From Chloroflexota bacterium (GTDB lineage Bacteria > Chloroflexota > UBA5177), in the NCBI GenBank assembly GCA_025449555.1, contig JANWJD010000002.1, positions 1-41,134 of the forward strand: a DNA stretch of 41,134 nt. Direction: 5' to 3'. Below are positions 1 through 8,078 of the stretch, piece after piece. The number at the start of each line of letters is the position of its first letter. The stretch's first letter is position 1. A program made the position numbers and the translations under genes. Below the pieces are notes generated by a model. The model was not told where the DNA came from, made no database searches, and saw only the letters and a list, made by a program, of their open reading frames with translations.

Positions 1-1046
1 ACCGCGACGGACGCATGCTCAGCGGCGAGGGTTGGATCGGAGAAGAGTTGGTGCACGAGATTCGGAATGACGGTCGAATTCGTAGGCCGCAGAATCGATT
101 GCCCGTCAGCGCTCCAATCCGGCGTTACCATTCCGTTCTGAATGTTGATGTACGAGTGATTGACGTTGCTCTGGCGCGCCAGGAGAAACTGCACTCCCAT
201 TTCCGGGAAGTCGTTCAGCGGCACGTTCGTGATCATGCTTCCCTCCAGCGCACGGAGAACGGCAGCGTATCGCGGCCAGGTAGACGGCGCAATCAGGGTG
301 CGCTTCACCGCATCCGAGAACGCCTGCTGATCCTTGACGCGGGCCAGGTCCTGCTGCGCAAAGGCATGACGCTCACGCACAAACTCGAGAGCCGTGGCCC
401 CGTTCATGTGCTGCAATCCGGGTTTGATATCGATCGGACAGTAATCGAATCCAACCAGACAAGGGTAGGTGGGATCTTTCAGTTCCTGCGGCACATTCAC
501 ATCTACCCCTCCCATGGCATCGATGAGATGCATAAATCCGTGGAAGGTCATCGCCACGGTGTAATCCACCGGAATACCGAGATCCCGCTCCAGGGTGTAT
601 GCGGCTAACTTTGGGCCGCCAAGGGCGTACGCGTCGGCGAGCTTCTCATTGGTCTGGTTCGAGCCCGGTACGTTGACCCACAGATCGCGCGGGACGGAGA
701 GCATGTTGATGTGGTGCGTGGCAGGATTGATGTCCATCGCCAGCAATGTGTCGGTGCGAGCCGGTTCCGTCGTCCGTTGCGTCAGCCCCATGGCGACTAC
801 CGTGATTCGGTCGCGCCCGTTCCAGGGAATTGTTCCCGGCTGTGGCTTGAGAATCATGGCACTCACCGCCTCCAGCACCGTCGGGCTGTACACCAGGCAG
901 ACAGCCGACAGCACAATCGAGGCGACAAAAAAGATCAGGAGGAGGAGGACGGTGCGCTTGCGTCCACGACGGGGAGTTGTGACGTGGAGGGTGGATGACG
1001 CACGAGGTTCGTGGTCAGGCGCGGGGAACGCCTTTTGAGCCGACAT
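1..1046 (-). CDS. LytR-CpsA-Psr (LCP) family protein, 3' end beyond window
   Basis: The minus strand is open from an ATG at 1046 to the left edge, giving 348 codons with no stop. A basic N-terminal tail is followed by one membrane segment at about residues 32-54, so the catalytic part lies outside the membrane. The LCP signature is visible: TDTLLAMDINP, then SVPRDLWVNVPG, NEKLADAYALGG, VDVNVP and FVRERHAF followed by DLARVKDQQAF. The arginines and aspartates in these blocks bind the polyprenyl pyrophosphate head group. LCP enzymes transfer polyprenyl-linked glycopolymers onto peptidoglycan or other wall acceptors. It sits 48 bp downstream of galE on the same strand, last in a glycan operon, but has its own TATAAT box 7 bp before the start codon. 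Only the C-terminal end is missing. Confidence 0.93.
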   Translation of the reverse strand, partial: MSAQKAFPAPDHEPRASSTLHVTTPRRGRKRTVLLLLIFFVASIVLSAVCLVYSPTVLEAVSAMILKPQPGTIPWNGRDRITVVAMGLTQRTTEPARTDTLLAMDINPATHHINMLSVPRDLWVNVPGSNQTNEKLADAYALGGPKLAAYTLERDLGIPVDYTVAMTFHGFMHLIDAMGGVDVNVPQELKDPTYPCLVGFDYCPIDIKPGLQHMNGATALEFVRERHAFAQQDLARVKDQQAFSDAVKRTLIAPSTWPRYAAVLRALEGSMITNVPLNDFPEMGVQFLLARQSNVNHSYINIQNGMVTPDWSADGQSILRPTNSTVIPNLVHQLFSDPTLAAEHASVA

Positions 1047-1053
1047 GAGAGGG

Positions 1054-1059
1054 ATTATA
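1054..1059 (-). promoter_or_regulatory. -10 box (TATAAT) of the LCP gene, leaderless-type spacing
   Basis: On the minus strand TATAAT ends 7 bp before the ATG at 1046, so transcription should begin at or next to the A of the start codon. No Shine-Dalgarno sequence fits between them. Confidence 0.6.
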
Positions 1060-1094
1060 CCTGGGTTAGCGTGGGCATCGCAGCAAATCGGTCC

Positions 1095-2078
1095 TCAGGA
1101 ACCATAGCCGTGCGGATGAGTGCGTTGCCACTGCCAGGCGGAGCGGACGACGGTGTCCAGATCACTGTGCTGCGCCTGCCAGGCGAGCACTCGCCCGATC
1201 TTTTCGACATCGGCGATGAGTCGCGATGGATCACCTGGGCGCCGCGGCTGAACGTCGACCGGAAAGTCGATTCCGCTGACATGCTTCACCGACTCAATGA
1301 CGGCTCGATTGCTATGACCCTGCCCCGCACCCACGTTCAAGGTCTCACTGCCGCCGCCGTCAATGAGATACCTGAGCGCCATGATATGTGCCGACGCGAG
1401 ATCGAGTACGTGGATGTAGTCACGGATGCAGGTCCCGTCGGGAGTGTTGTAATCATCGCCAAACAGCGGGAACGCAGCTCGTTGCCCCAGCGCCGTTTCG
1501 ATCGCAACGCTCAGGATGTGCGTGGCGGGTTGATGATCCTGGCCTTTCGAGCCATCCAACGCAGCCCCCGCCGCGTTGAAGTACCGGAGTGAGACGGAGC
1601 GCATGCCGTACACCCGCTCATACCAGGCGAGAATGCGCTCTGCCAACAGTTTCGTCTCGGCGTATGTGTTGATCGGGACAGTCGAATCCGTTTCCTTGAT
1701 CGGCATGCGCTCGGGGTTTCCGTACACCCCGGCGCTCGAGGAGAAGACGATATGCTGGATGCCGGCACGTTGCGCCACATTGAGCAGCGTGATTGTGTTG
1801 GAAACGTTGTTCGCAAAGAACCGTCCCGCCTCAATCATCGACAGGCCCGCTTCGATCGAACCGGCGAAGTGAATTACGGCCTCGAAGGATCGCTGCGTCA
1901 GCAATTTCAGGAGAAGAGCTTCATCTGCCAGGTCACCGACCAGAATTTCCGAGGAGACGGCTTCACGATGGCCGTAGCTGAGGTTGTCGAACACAACAAC
2001 GTCATGACCCTCTGCCTGGAGGGCGTCTACCGTGAAACTTCCGATGTAGCCCGCACCACCTGTAACGAGTACCCGCAC
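1095..2078 (-). CDS. galE: UDP-glucose 4-epimerase
   Basis: Interconverts UDP-glucose and UDP-galactose with bound NAD. The 327-residue length is normal for GalE. The start is the GTG at 2078, because the Rossmann strand begins at once (VRVLVTGGAGYIG, residues 1-13); longer upstream readings would overlap the preceding gene. A serine stretch at 113-115 and the catalytic pair Tyr139/Lys143 (TYAETK) are present, as are the substrate-region motifs YFNAAGA, CIRDYIHV and RRPGDPS typical of GalE. The start lies 2 bp after the stop of the upstream membrane-protein gene, so translation is probably coupled. The operon also holds a GT-C glycosyltransferase and an LCP ligase, which suggests a role in supplying galactosyl residues for surface glycan rather than galactose catabolism. 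Confidence 0.95.
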   Translation of the reverse strand: MRVLVTGGAGYIGSFTVDALQAEGHDVVVFDNLSYGHREAVSSEILVGDLADEALLLKLLTQRSFEAVIHFAGSIEAGLSMIEAGRFFANNVSNTITLLNVAQRAGIQHIVFSSSAGVYGNPERMPIKETDSTVPINTYAETKLLAERILAWYERVYGMRSVSLRYFNAAGAALDGSKGQDHQPATHILSVAIETALGQRAAFPLFGDDYNTPDGTCIRDYIHVLDLASAHIMALRYLIDGGGSETLNVGAGQGHSNRAVIESVKHVSGIDFPVDVQPRRPGDPSRLIADVEKIGRVLAWQAQHSDLDTVVRSAWQWQRTHPHGYGS

Positions 2079-2080
2079 GA

Positions 2081-2626
2081 TCAGCGGCGTCGCTTGCCGC
2101 GCTGCTTGGGACGCACTCGCTGAGGCTCGGGACGTGCCTTGGGCATCGGCCGGTACCGACGCGCCAGCGTATTGTGCTGCAGTTTCCACACTGCCACGGG
2201 ATACCGTTCGCTCCAGTCGTACACGAAGTAGGCAGCGGTGAGTATTGTCCCGATAAACAGGAGCAGTAGCCAGAACGGATCGGCAAGATACGGGAACGCG
2301 ATGTACCGCATCAAGGCAAGGAAGATGCCGATCCCACTGATCCACATGCAGGTCTTGGCCACTCGTCGGATAAAGCGGCGCTGAATCGGATTGTTCGGCG
2401 CTATTTTTCCACGCCTCCAGTGCACGAACGCCGCACCCAGGAATAGAACCACGAATGCCGCGGTTAACACGCCAAAAAATCCCGACGGCGCGTCGCTCGG
2501 CGTGTTGAAAAGGTAATCGCCACTCAAAATGTTCAAGGAATCCTCGTCGGGAGAGATGAGTTGGGACCCCGAAGTGGGGCCCCATTGAGCCGCAAGATTG
2601 TACGTGCGGTCATCGGGTGAACGCAA
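2081..2626 (-). CDS. small integral membrane protein of unknown function
   Basis: A 181-residue protein not assignable to a named family. Three hydrophobic segments are visible at about 49-67, 92-110 and 116-135, followed by a very basic C-terminal tail rich in Arg, Lys and Pro that should stay in the cytoplasm. A short soluble N-terminus precedes them. The TTG at 2626 is chosen as start because an in-frame TAG stands just upstream and no ATG or GTG is available before the first membrane segment; a GGACAGG stretch upstream may serve as ribosome site. It lies 24 bp after the SDR gene and 2 bp before galE, so it belongs to the same operon. The basic tail suggests contact with membrane lipid or RNA, but this is only a guess. 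Confidence 0.75.
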   Translation of the reverse strand: MRSPDDRTYNLAAQWGPTSGSQLISPDEDSLNILSGDYLFNTPSDAPSGFFGVLTAAFVVLFLGAAFVHWRRGKIAPNNPIQRRFIRRVAKTCMWISGIGIFLALMRYIAFPYLADPFWLLLLFIGTILTAAYFVYDWSERYPVAVWKLQHNTLARRYRPMPKARPEPQRVRPKQRGKRRR

Positions 2627-2650
2627 TCCGTTGCCGAACTACCTGTCCGA

Positions 2651-3535
2651 TCACGGCAGGCCCATGGCGCGGCGTAATACCCAATCCGTGACTGTGTCGG
2701 GCACCAGCCGGCGAGCGATCGCCCCCAATCTGGCGCTGACAGTAATTGTATATCGAGGGCGTGGGCGAGGTGCCTCGATGGCCCGACGGACGGTGCGGGC
2801 CACGGTTTCAGGTGAGCGACTCATGAGATTGCTCTTCCGCCTGGTGGACTGCCACCGCTGCATGTAGGCCCGGTACGGAGAGTCGGGGTGTTCCTCCGTA
2901 ACAGTCGCCGCGACCGCGCCAAAGTGCGTGCGGATTGGTCCCGGTGCGATGAGGACTACGTGAATATTGAAGGGGTGGAGTTCCAGTCGAAGGGCATCGC
3001 TCATGCCCTCCAGCCCGAATTTCGAGGCGTTGTACGCGCCCATAAATGGGGTCGCGGTCCGTCCGGCGGCCGAACTCACATTAACGACCCATCCACGTCG
3101 CCGGGCACGCATGAGCGGGAGAAAAGGTTGAGTGAAGGCCAGCACACCCACCAGATTGACCTCGAGCTGATAGCGGAACCTCGCTATTGGAATATCTTCC
3201 AGCGGGCCAAACTGCCCATACCCTGCATTGTTAACCAGAACATCGATCCCGTACCCGTCGGATGCGGCCAGGATGGCTGCTACCGCCTCGCTCCGCGAGG
3301 CATCGTCTGTGACATCGAGCGGCAGGGCACGGACGTCCAGCCGCTCCGCTCGTGCAATGTCCTCCAGCTGATTCAGATCGGCCTGCGTTCGTGCCAACGC
3401 AAACACCTGGAATCCATGGCGGGCGAGTTCCAGCACGACCGCCCGACCGATCCCCCGAGAGGCCCCGGTTACGGCTGCGATGGGGTTTTTTTGTTCCGTG
3501 ACCGTCATCGGGTCACGGATGCCCGGCATCGCCAT
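2651..3535 (-). CDS. short-chain dehydrogenase/reductase (SDR)
   Basis: A classical SDR: cofactor motif TGASRGIG at residues 23-30, NNAG at 102-105, and catalytic Ser155, Tyr168 and Lys172 (YNASK). The residues around the first beta strand favour NADP(H) because of the arginine in the glycine motif. The C-terminal part is longer than in minimal SDRs (294 residues) and basic near its end, as in SDRs acting on lipid-like or bulky substrates. The start at 3535 lies 3 bp after the stop of the upstream glycosyltransferase; ATG codons at 3529 and 3508 are possible alternatives. The substrate cannot be read from the sequence. Position in a glycan operon hints at a sugar or lipid-carrier substrate. 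Confidence 0.9.
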   Translation of the reverse strand: MAMPGIRDPMTVTEQKNPIAAVTGASRGIGRAVVLELARHGFQVFALARTQADLNQLEDIARAERLDVRALPLDVTDDASRSEAVAAILAASDGYGIDVLVNNAGYGQFGPLEDIPIARFRYQLEVNLVGVLAFTQPFLPLMRARRRGWVVNVSSAAGRTATPFMGAYNASKFGLEGMSDALRLELHPFNIHVVLIAPGPIRTHFGAVAATVTEEHPDSPYRAYMQRWQSTRRKSNLMSRSPETVARTVRRAIEAPRPRPRYTITVSARLGAIARRLVPDTVTDWVLRRAMGLP

Positions 3536-3538
3536 TGA

Positions 3539-4984
3539 TTACGGACAACGTCCGGCGGAAAGCAGGATCGGCGAGATTGGTCGACCCGTGTGTGAGGTGC
3601 AGAGCATGGTATTTGACACGTCATTGTCCGCCGCCAGCTGGTTGGGGACGAGCAGCCATATTTGAGTATTGCCGCTCTGAATGTGGACGTATCTCTTTCC
3701 AGCGAGAAACTGGGTAAAACCCGAGGGATAGGTTGGTGCCACGCGCTGGGTGACAACCACGGCACCTCCCGACGGCAGACGGTTCTCGAGAATACGTGCG
3801 GGCACCACGCCGCTCATGTTCCAGAAGTAGTCGCTGACCGGTTTTCGGCGCGCCAAAAACGCGTACTCGAATTGATCGGTGAGAATCGGCGTATGCGGAG
3901 TGGTCCACCGGTCGAGAGCCCGAGCAGTCGTTTGAACTGATGACAGATGAGAAGCGGTAATGAAGAGGGACATGGGACCAGTTCCCGAGTTGATATCGAT
4001 GGCCCAACCGATGACCATGGCGATGGCAACCGCCGCGGTGGTGCGCGGTCCCTTCCGAATAAAGCGAGCGACTATGGGCGCGGCCAACAGAGCAGCAAAC
4101 GGGAGCATGGGCACGAAGTAGTGGTAGTACGCTTGCGAGGCAAACAGGAATACGCCACCGAGTGCAAAGCCGCTCAGCAACCATAGCGGTTTGCGTCCCT
4201 TGACGACAGCCAGCACGGCGAGCGGGTTCAAGAGGAGCCAGAACACCGCAACCGGGCCGAGCCGGTGTATCACGTCGAGCGGCGCCCGACGCACAACCTG
4301 CCACGTGACGGTTTGTTGAAAGAACGAGGGGAGTTCCGGCACAAACGGAATGAGTGCCAGCAGCGCCACCGCCGCTGCAGTCAAGCCGGCAAGCACCGAC
4401 CGGCGCGGTGCAGCAAGTACATAGACCGGCAGAAAGAGCGCAGCCGGGTATTTGACGCACACTGCCAGCCCGAGACAGACACCTGCGAGCACGCTCCCGG
4501 CGTGAGATCGCGTGGTCAATAGCAGGAGCAGCCCGCCGACGCCGAGCGCGGTGATGATCGGGTCCTGTTCGATTCGCACCGCACAGATGAGTGCGAGAGG
4601 GCTCGCGCCGTACAGGAGCCCAGCCGCCACCGCCGTCCGCCGTCCGTAGAGCAGCGTCCCGAGTTTCCAGACCATAACCGCTGTCACTGTGTCGACGAGC
4701 AGAACAAAGACGCGCGCCGACGGCCACCACCAGTCAGTTAACGGACCGAGGGCCCGGAAGAGCAGAAGCATCCCAGGCGGATGAAAGAACATGAAGTCCC
4801 GGTACGGAACGACTTTGGAGGTCCAATCCCGACTGAGCACCAGAATGACAAACTCATCAGGGTCGTATGTGTTCGACGTAAGCAGGGCAAAGAGGATTCG
4901 GAGACTCAGGGCCCAGAGGGCGACCAGCAGGCAATCCCGCAGAGCGCGACTGATCGGTAGTCTCCATACCACGGGGGAAGGCAA
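3539..4984 (-). CDS. GT-C fold membrane glycosyltransferase (GT39/ArnT-like)
   Basis: A 481-residue polytopic membrane protein with roughly ten hydrophobic helices. The first extracytoplasmic loop carries the acidic motif DPDEF at residues 41-45, the place where GT-C enzymes of the GT39/GT83 group hold their catalytic Asp-Glu. The next loop has FFHPPGMLLLFR, matching the common HxPG pattern that follows. Such enzymes use polyprenyl-phosphate sugars as donors and glycosylate lipid or protein acceptors outside the membrane. First gene of the minus-strand operon with an SDR, a membrane protein, galE and an LCP gene. The start is uncertain: TTG at 4984 lies 3 bp behind a TCTTAT box, and GTG at 4972 is an in-frame alternative. 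The acceptor is unknown. Confidence 0.88.
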   Translation of the reverse strand: MPSPVVWRLPISRALRDCLLVALWALSLRILFALLTSNTYDPDEFVILVLSRDWTSKVVPYRDFMFFHPPGMLLLFRALGPLTDWWWPSARVFVLLVDTVTAVMVWKLGTLLYGRRTAVAAGLLYGASPLALICAVRIEQDPIITALGVGGLLLLLTTRSHAGSVLAGVCLGLAVCVKYPAALFLPVYVLAAPRRSVLAGLTAAAVALLALIPFVPELPSFFQQTVTWQVVRRAPLDVIHRLGPVAVFWLLLNPLAVLAVVKGRKPLWLLSGFALGGVFLFASQAYYHYFVPMLPFAALLAAPIVARFIRKGPRTTAAVAIAMVIGWAIDINSGTGPMSLFITASHLSSVQTTARALDRWTTPHTPILTDQFEYAFLARRKPVSDYFWNMSGVVPARILENRLPSGGAVVVTQRVAPTYPSGFTQFLAGKRYVHIQSGNTQIWLLVPNQLAADNDVSNTMLCTSHTGRPISPILLSAGRCP

Positions 4985-5127
4985 GGGATAAGATCCGGTT
5001 GTTACGCTCGTGCCGGAGTTCCTTTCGGGCTCATATATGGATTTTCACGGTTGTGCCAACATCCGTAGTGCAAGCCGCGTTCCAACTTCGTGCCGGCATC
5101 GGACACCGGCGAACGCTGCTCGAGGCA

Positions 5128-5661
5128 TTACTGGGACGCGACTGCGTATTTCAGTGCCAGTAACGTCTTCGCGTCGGCCGCCTCATCCGACTCGACACGT
5201 TGCAGTGCCTCCTCGGGCGTCATCAGCACAACCTCAATTTGATCCGTTTCCTCAGTCGCGTCGCCGGGTTGAAGGTCTCGTGCCTCGTACAGATGCATCA
5301 GTTCAGTAGTAAATCCGGGTGAGGTGTAGAAACTGCTCAACTGCTTCACCGATCCGACCCGGTACCCTGTTTCCTCAATCATTTCTCGACGCACTGCATC
5401 CTCGGGAGTTTCGCCGTCGTCGACACCACCGGCAGGTACTTCGAGCAGCACTCGTTCCGTTGCCTTGCGAAATTGTCGTACCAGGACGATCCGTCCATCG
5501 TCGAGCAGCGGCAGCACCGCGATGACTTCCGGATGCACGACAATTTCTCGTTCTGTGGTCGCGCCGTTCGGCAGTCGCACGGTTACCTTGCGAACCTCGA
5601 TCAGCCGCCCGGAGAATACCGTCTCACTGCGCACGGTCGGCTCCGACTCGATGTTCGTCAT
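5128..5661 (-). CDS. Nudix hydrolase, ADP-ribose pyrophosphatase type
   Basis: Hydrolyses nucleoside diphosphate sugars, most likely ADP-ribose, to AMP and sugar phosphate. The full Nudix box lies at about residues 79-101, including GGVDDGE and REMIEETGY with the metal-binding glutamates. The upstream strand RIVLVRQFRKATE and the downstream SFYTSPGFT are typical of the ADP-ribose branch (NudF-like). The 177-residue length is normal. The ATG at 5661 is chosen because AGAGGAGAG precedes it by 5 bp and the family's N-terminus begins here; the reading frame stays open about 450 bp further upstream but that part does not look coding. A TAGTGT box at 5706-5711 could be its -10 element. It stands alone on the minus strand. 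Confidence 0.93.
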   Translation of the reverse strand: MTNIESEPTVRSETVFSGRLIEVRKVTVRLPNGATTEREIVVHPEVIAVLPLLDDGRIVLVRQFRKATERVLLEVPAGGVDDGETPEDAVRREMIEETGYRVGSVKQLSSFYTSPGFTTELMHLYEARDLQPGDATEETDQIEVVLMTPEEALQRVESDEAADAKTLLALKYAVASQ

Positions 5662-5810
5662 CCGTCTCTCCTCTGATCCACGGCGCGGCGTGGTGGTCCG
5701 ACTTGACACTACCAGTCCTGGGCCGATGGGGCCCAACCTCGAACCATGGTCGAGAACCGATGGACACAACCCAAACAGAGATCGATACGGGCTGGGTCCG
5801 CATGCCGATT

Positions 5811-5840
5811 TTGACAGCGAATATGCGAAGCATCTATAAC
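5811..5840 (+). promoter_or_regulatory. promoter TTGACA-18-TATAAC upstream of the SBP gene
   Basis: TTGACA at 5811-5816 and TATAAC at 5835-5840 are separated by 18 bp, the best match to a housekeeping sigma-70 promoter in the window. Transcription would start near 5847, giving a leader of about 280 nt. Confidence 0.65.
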
Positions 5841-5951
5841 TACCCGTGTGCGCCCTCAAGGGCGGACGCGCGGCGCGGGGAGGGTTTCGCCGATATGAGG
5901 GCGGTTGCATTCGTTCGCGTTTGTTCGTTTTAAGTAGCAGCCCGAGTGACA

Positions 5952-5970
5952 ATTCCCAGATCTCGGGAAT
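5952..5970. repeat. inverted repeat ATTCCC-N7-GGGAAT in the SBP leader
   Basis: Perfect 6-bp arms around a 7-bp centre that itself contains AGATCT. It could be an operator or a small hairpin in the leader RNA. It lies about 20 bp after the weaker TTGCAT/TTTTAA promoter. Confidence 0.5.
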
Positions 5971-6125
5971 GTAATTCGGAACGATACACGGCCGGAAGCG
6001 TGGGCTTTGCGCGGTCGTGAGCCAAAAGGGGAGGTGTACCGGAGGGAGGAGAGTAGTGCGTTTGATCCCTGGTACAGCGAGACAATCAATCTGAACGGAC
6101 AAAAAGATCACTACTGGAGGAGTTA

Positions 6126-7952
6126 ATGTCCAAACGATTCAAGTGGCTCGGGTTTTTGAGCAGCCTCGCCGTCATCGTGTCGTTGACGCTGGTGGGCCTC
6201 ACAACCGGAGTGAAGGCCGCGGCTCCGAGCCGGGCTCACACCGCGGCCGCGAAGGCAAGCGCCAAGACCGGCGCCGTCGCATCGCGGTGCAAGACCCGCA
6301 ACAAGTCAACCGGCACGATTAAGTTTTCCGACTGGCAGTTTCCCGACACATTCAGCGGGTACACCGGTGGAAACCTCGCCGTTTCTGCCCTGAACACCAA
6401 CCTGATCTTCGACAGCCTCACCTCGTACAACAATAAGGTGAAGTTGATTCCCGATGTGTTGACTACGATTCCATCCGTCAAGAACGGCGGAATTCAGAAC
6501 GGTGGCAAAACCATCGTGCTGCATGTCAAGAAGGGTATCCAGTGGTCGAATGGCGCTGCGATCACCTCGAAGGACATCAATTTCGCCTTCAAGATCAACA
6601 GCGATCCGCTGACGGGTCCGGCCTGCGCCGGTAGCTGCGATGCGATCGCTCGCATCGACACTCCGGATAACTATACGGCCATCCTTCACATGAAGCGGGT
6701 GTATGCGCCAGCCGTTCCCTACGCGCTGCCTGGACTGTGGCCGGTGAAGTGGGCCGGAGCGTGGAATAACAACCCGCACGTGGCAGCTCAGAAGCTGATG
6801 GACGCCTCCTTCAACTTCGAGAGCAAGTCTTTCCCGACGAACGGACCGTATCAGGTTTCCGAATTCGTCAAGGACGACCGCGTCGTGTTCTCGCCCATGA
6901 AGTACTACAGCATCCTGTCCTGCGGCCCCAAAGTGAAGACGATCATCTTCGCTTTCTACAGCGACAAGAACGCTATGATCGCCGCGGCCGCGTCCAAGCA
7001 GACCGACCTGACGCAGGACTACACCGTTGCCGATCTGACACAGCTCAATGGACACAAGAGTGCGTACAAGGTGTATTCGGATCCTGGATTCTTCTTCGAG
7101 CATCTTGAGATGAACGAGGATCCGACCTTCCAGGGCAAGCCGAATCCGCTGTCGGACGCCAAAGTCCGCCTGGCGATCGCTCTCGCGTTCGATAAAGTCG
7201 GTATGATCCGGAGTGCCCTCGGCGTGAGCGCGGCAGTCGCCAAGTCGATCATCGCCTGGACCCCACTGGTCAATACGCCGAAGCTGCACCAGCCCTTCGC
7301 CGACACCAAGTTGCTCGGTCAGTGGGACCCGATCACCAAGAAGTACCGCAACGATACCGGTAGCGCCAGCGCGGTGGCGGATGCCAAGAAGCTGCTCGCG
7401 CAAACTTCGTACGCTGGTGGATTCACGTTGCAGCTCTTCACCACGAGTGGCAACCCGGTACGCGCTGCTCAGCTCGGCGTCCTGGCCGAGAACCTGAAGA
7501 AGATCGGCATCACGGCCAGCCCGAACTTCGTGCCGGCTTCCAAGTTCTTCGGCGGTTGGGACCAGGGTGGCACGCTCGATCACGGCGACTTCCAGCTTGC
7601 TGACTTCGCCTACATCGGACTCCCGGATCCCGATCAGTTGCGGGCCAACCTGCTGGCGAAGTACTGCGACCGACGCCAGACGGTGCACGCGCTCGTCAAC
7701 CAGAACGATTCGTGCATCCAGAGCGCGACGATGGACACCGCCATGAAGAAGGCGTCGGCTTCGTTCGACAATGCAGTGCGTCAGAAGTACTACAACCAGA
7801 TGCAGGTTGAGATCAACCAGAAGGCATACTGGATTCCGCTGTACTCGCGACCCAGCATCTCGACGGTGGATAGCCACCTCATCAACTTCAAGAACAATCC
7901 GACTCAGCTCGGTCAGACCTGGAACACGTGGGAGTGGGCCTTCAAGTCCTAA
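6126..7952 (+). CDS. ABC transporter substrate-binding protein, family 5 (peptide type)
   Basis: Extracytoplasmic solute receptor of the DppA/OppA family, 608 residues. A Sec signal peptide covers about residues 1-32 (hydrophobic core followed by VKAAA). There is no lipobox cysteine at the cleavage site, so attachment to the membrane is not evident. A low-complexity Ala/Lys linker follows, then the family core: NLIFDSLTSYNN, LHVKKGIQWSNGAAITSKD and the mid-protein block ending in DAKVRLAIALAFDK are the usual SBP_bac_5 landmarks. The start is fixed by GGAGGAG 5 bp before the ATG. The gene is flanked by its own promoter and a strong terminator, with no permease or ATPase genes in the window, so it is an orphan receptor here. 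Ligand could be peptides, but family 5 also binds nickel, sugars and other solutes. Confidence 0.93.
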   Translation: MSKRFKWLGFLSSLAVIVSLTLVGLTTGVKAAAPSRAHTAAAKASAKTGAVASRCKTRNKSTGTIKFSDWQFPDTFSGYTGGNLAVSALNTNLIFDSLTSYNNKVKLIPDVLTTIPSVKNGGIQNGGKTIVLHVKKGIQWSNGAAITSKDINFAFKINSDPLTGPACAGSCDAIARIDTPDNYTAILHMKRVYAPAVPYALPGLWPVKWAGAWNNNPHVAAQKLMDASFNFESKSFPTNGPYQVSEFVKDDRVVFSPMKYYSILSCGPKVKTIIFAFYSDKNAMIAAAASKQTDLTQDYTVADLTQLNGHKSAYKVYSDPGFFFEHLEMNEDPTFQGKPNPLSDAKVRLAIALAFDKVGMIRSALGVSAAVAKSIIAWTPLVNTPKLHQPFADTKLLGQWDPITKKYRNDTGSASAVADAKKLLAQTSYAGGFTLQLFTTSGNPVRAAQLGVLAENLKKIGITASPNFVPASKFFGGWDQGGTLDHGDFQLADFAYIGLPDPDQLRANLLAKYCDRRQTVHALVNQNDSCIQSATMDTAMKKASASFDNAVRQKYYNQMQVEINQKAYWIPLYSRPSISTVDSHLINFKNNPTQLGQTWNTWEWAFKS

Positions 7953-7978
7953 TCCGTCCGTAGTTCAGTCAGGTACGA

Positions 7979-8011
7979 AGTGGGAGGGCGCACGCGCCCT
8001 CCCACTTTTTT
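7979..8011 (+). terminator. rho-independent terminator after the SBP gene
   Basis: A perfect 12-bp stem (7979-7990 with 7995-8006), a 4-base loop and six T residues. It lies 26 bp after the SBP stop codon and separates that gene from thrC. Confidence 0.95.
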
Positions 8012-8078
8012 GCTCGCCGCTACCGCGTTCCGGGTGCGCTAGGATTGCGTGTCACTTCCCATCCCGAGGTCAACATTC

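Larger units (their letters stand above)
5662..6125. other. intergenic region between divergent Nudix and SBP genes
   Basis: No credible gene. It holds the Nudix ribosome site and possible -10 box on the left, a near-consensus promoter at 5811-5840 reading right, and then about 280 bases of leader before the SBP start. The leader contains a short GCCC/GGGC hairpin near 5852, the inverted repeat at 5952-5970, a weaker second promoter-like pair (TTGCAT at 5905, TTTTAA at 5928, spacing 17), and a purine-rich stretch ending in a GGAGGAG ribosome site just before 6126. I could not match it to a known riboswitch class. Confidence 0.6.

Noticed and set aside
15-608. Plus-strand frames at 15-608, 595-1038 and 711-998
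   Set aside because: They lie opposite the LCP gene on the minus strand, which carries the family motifs; the plus-strand readings have none.
2079-2585. Extension of the galE frame upstream to 2585
   Set aside because: It would overlap the membrane-protein gene, and GalE normally starts right at the TGGAGYIG strand.
5662-6111. Extension of the Nudix frame upstream to 6111
   Set aside because: The added part resembles no protein, and the ATG at 5661 has a good ribosome site.
6306-7877. A 523-codon minus-strand frame inside the SBP gene
   Set aside because: It is the antisense reading of a gene with clear family motifs, signal peptide, ribosome site and terminator.
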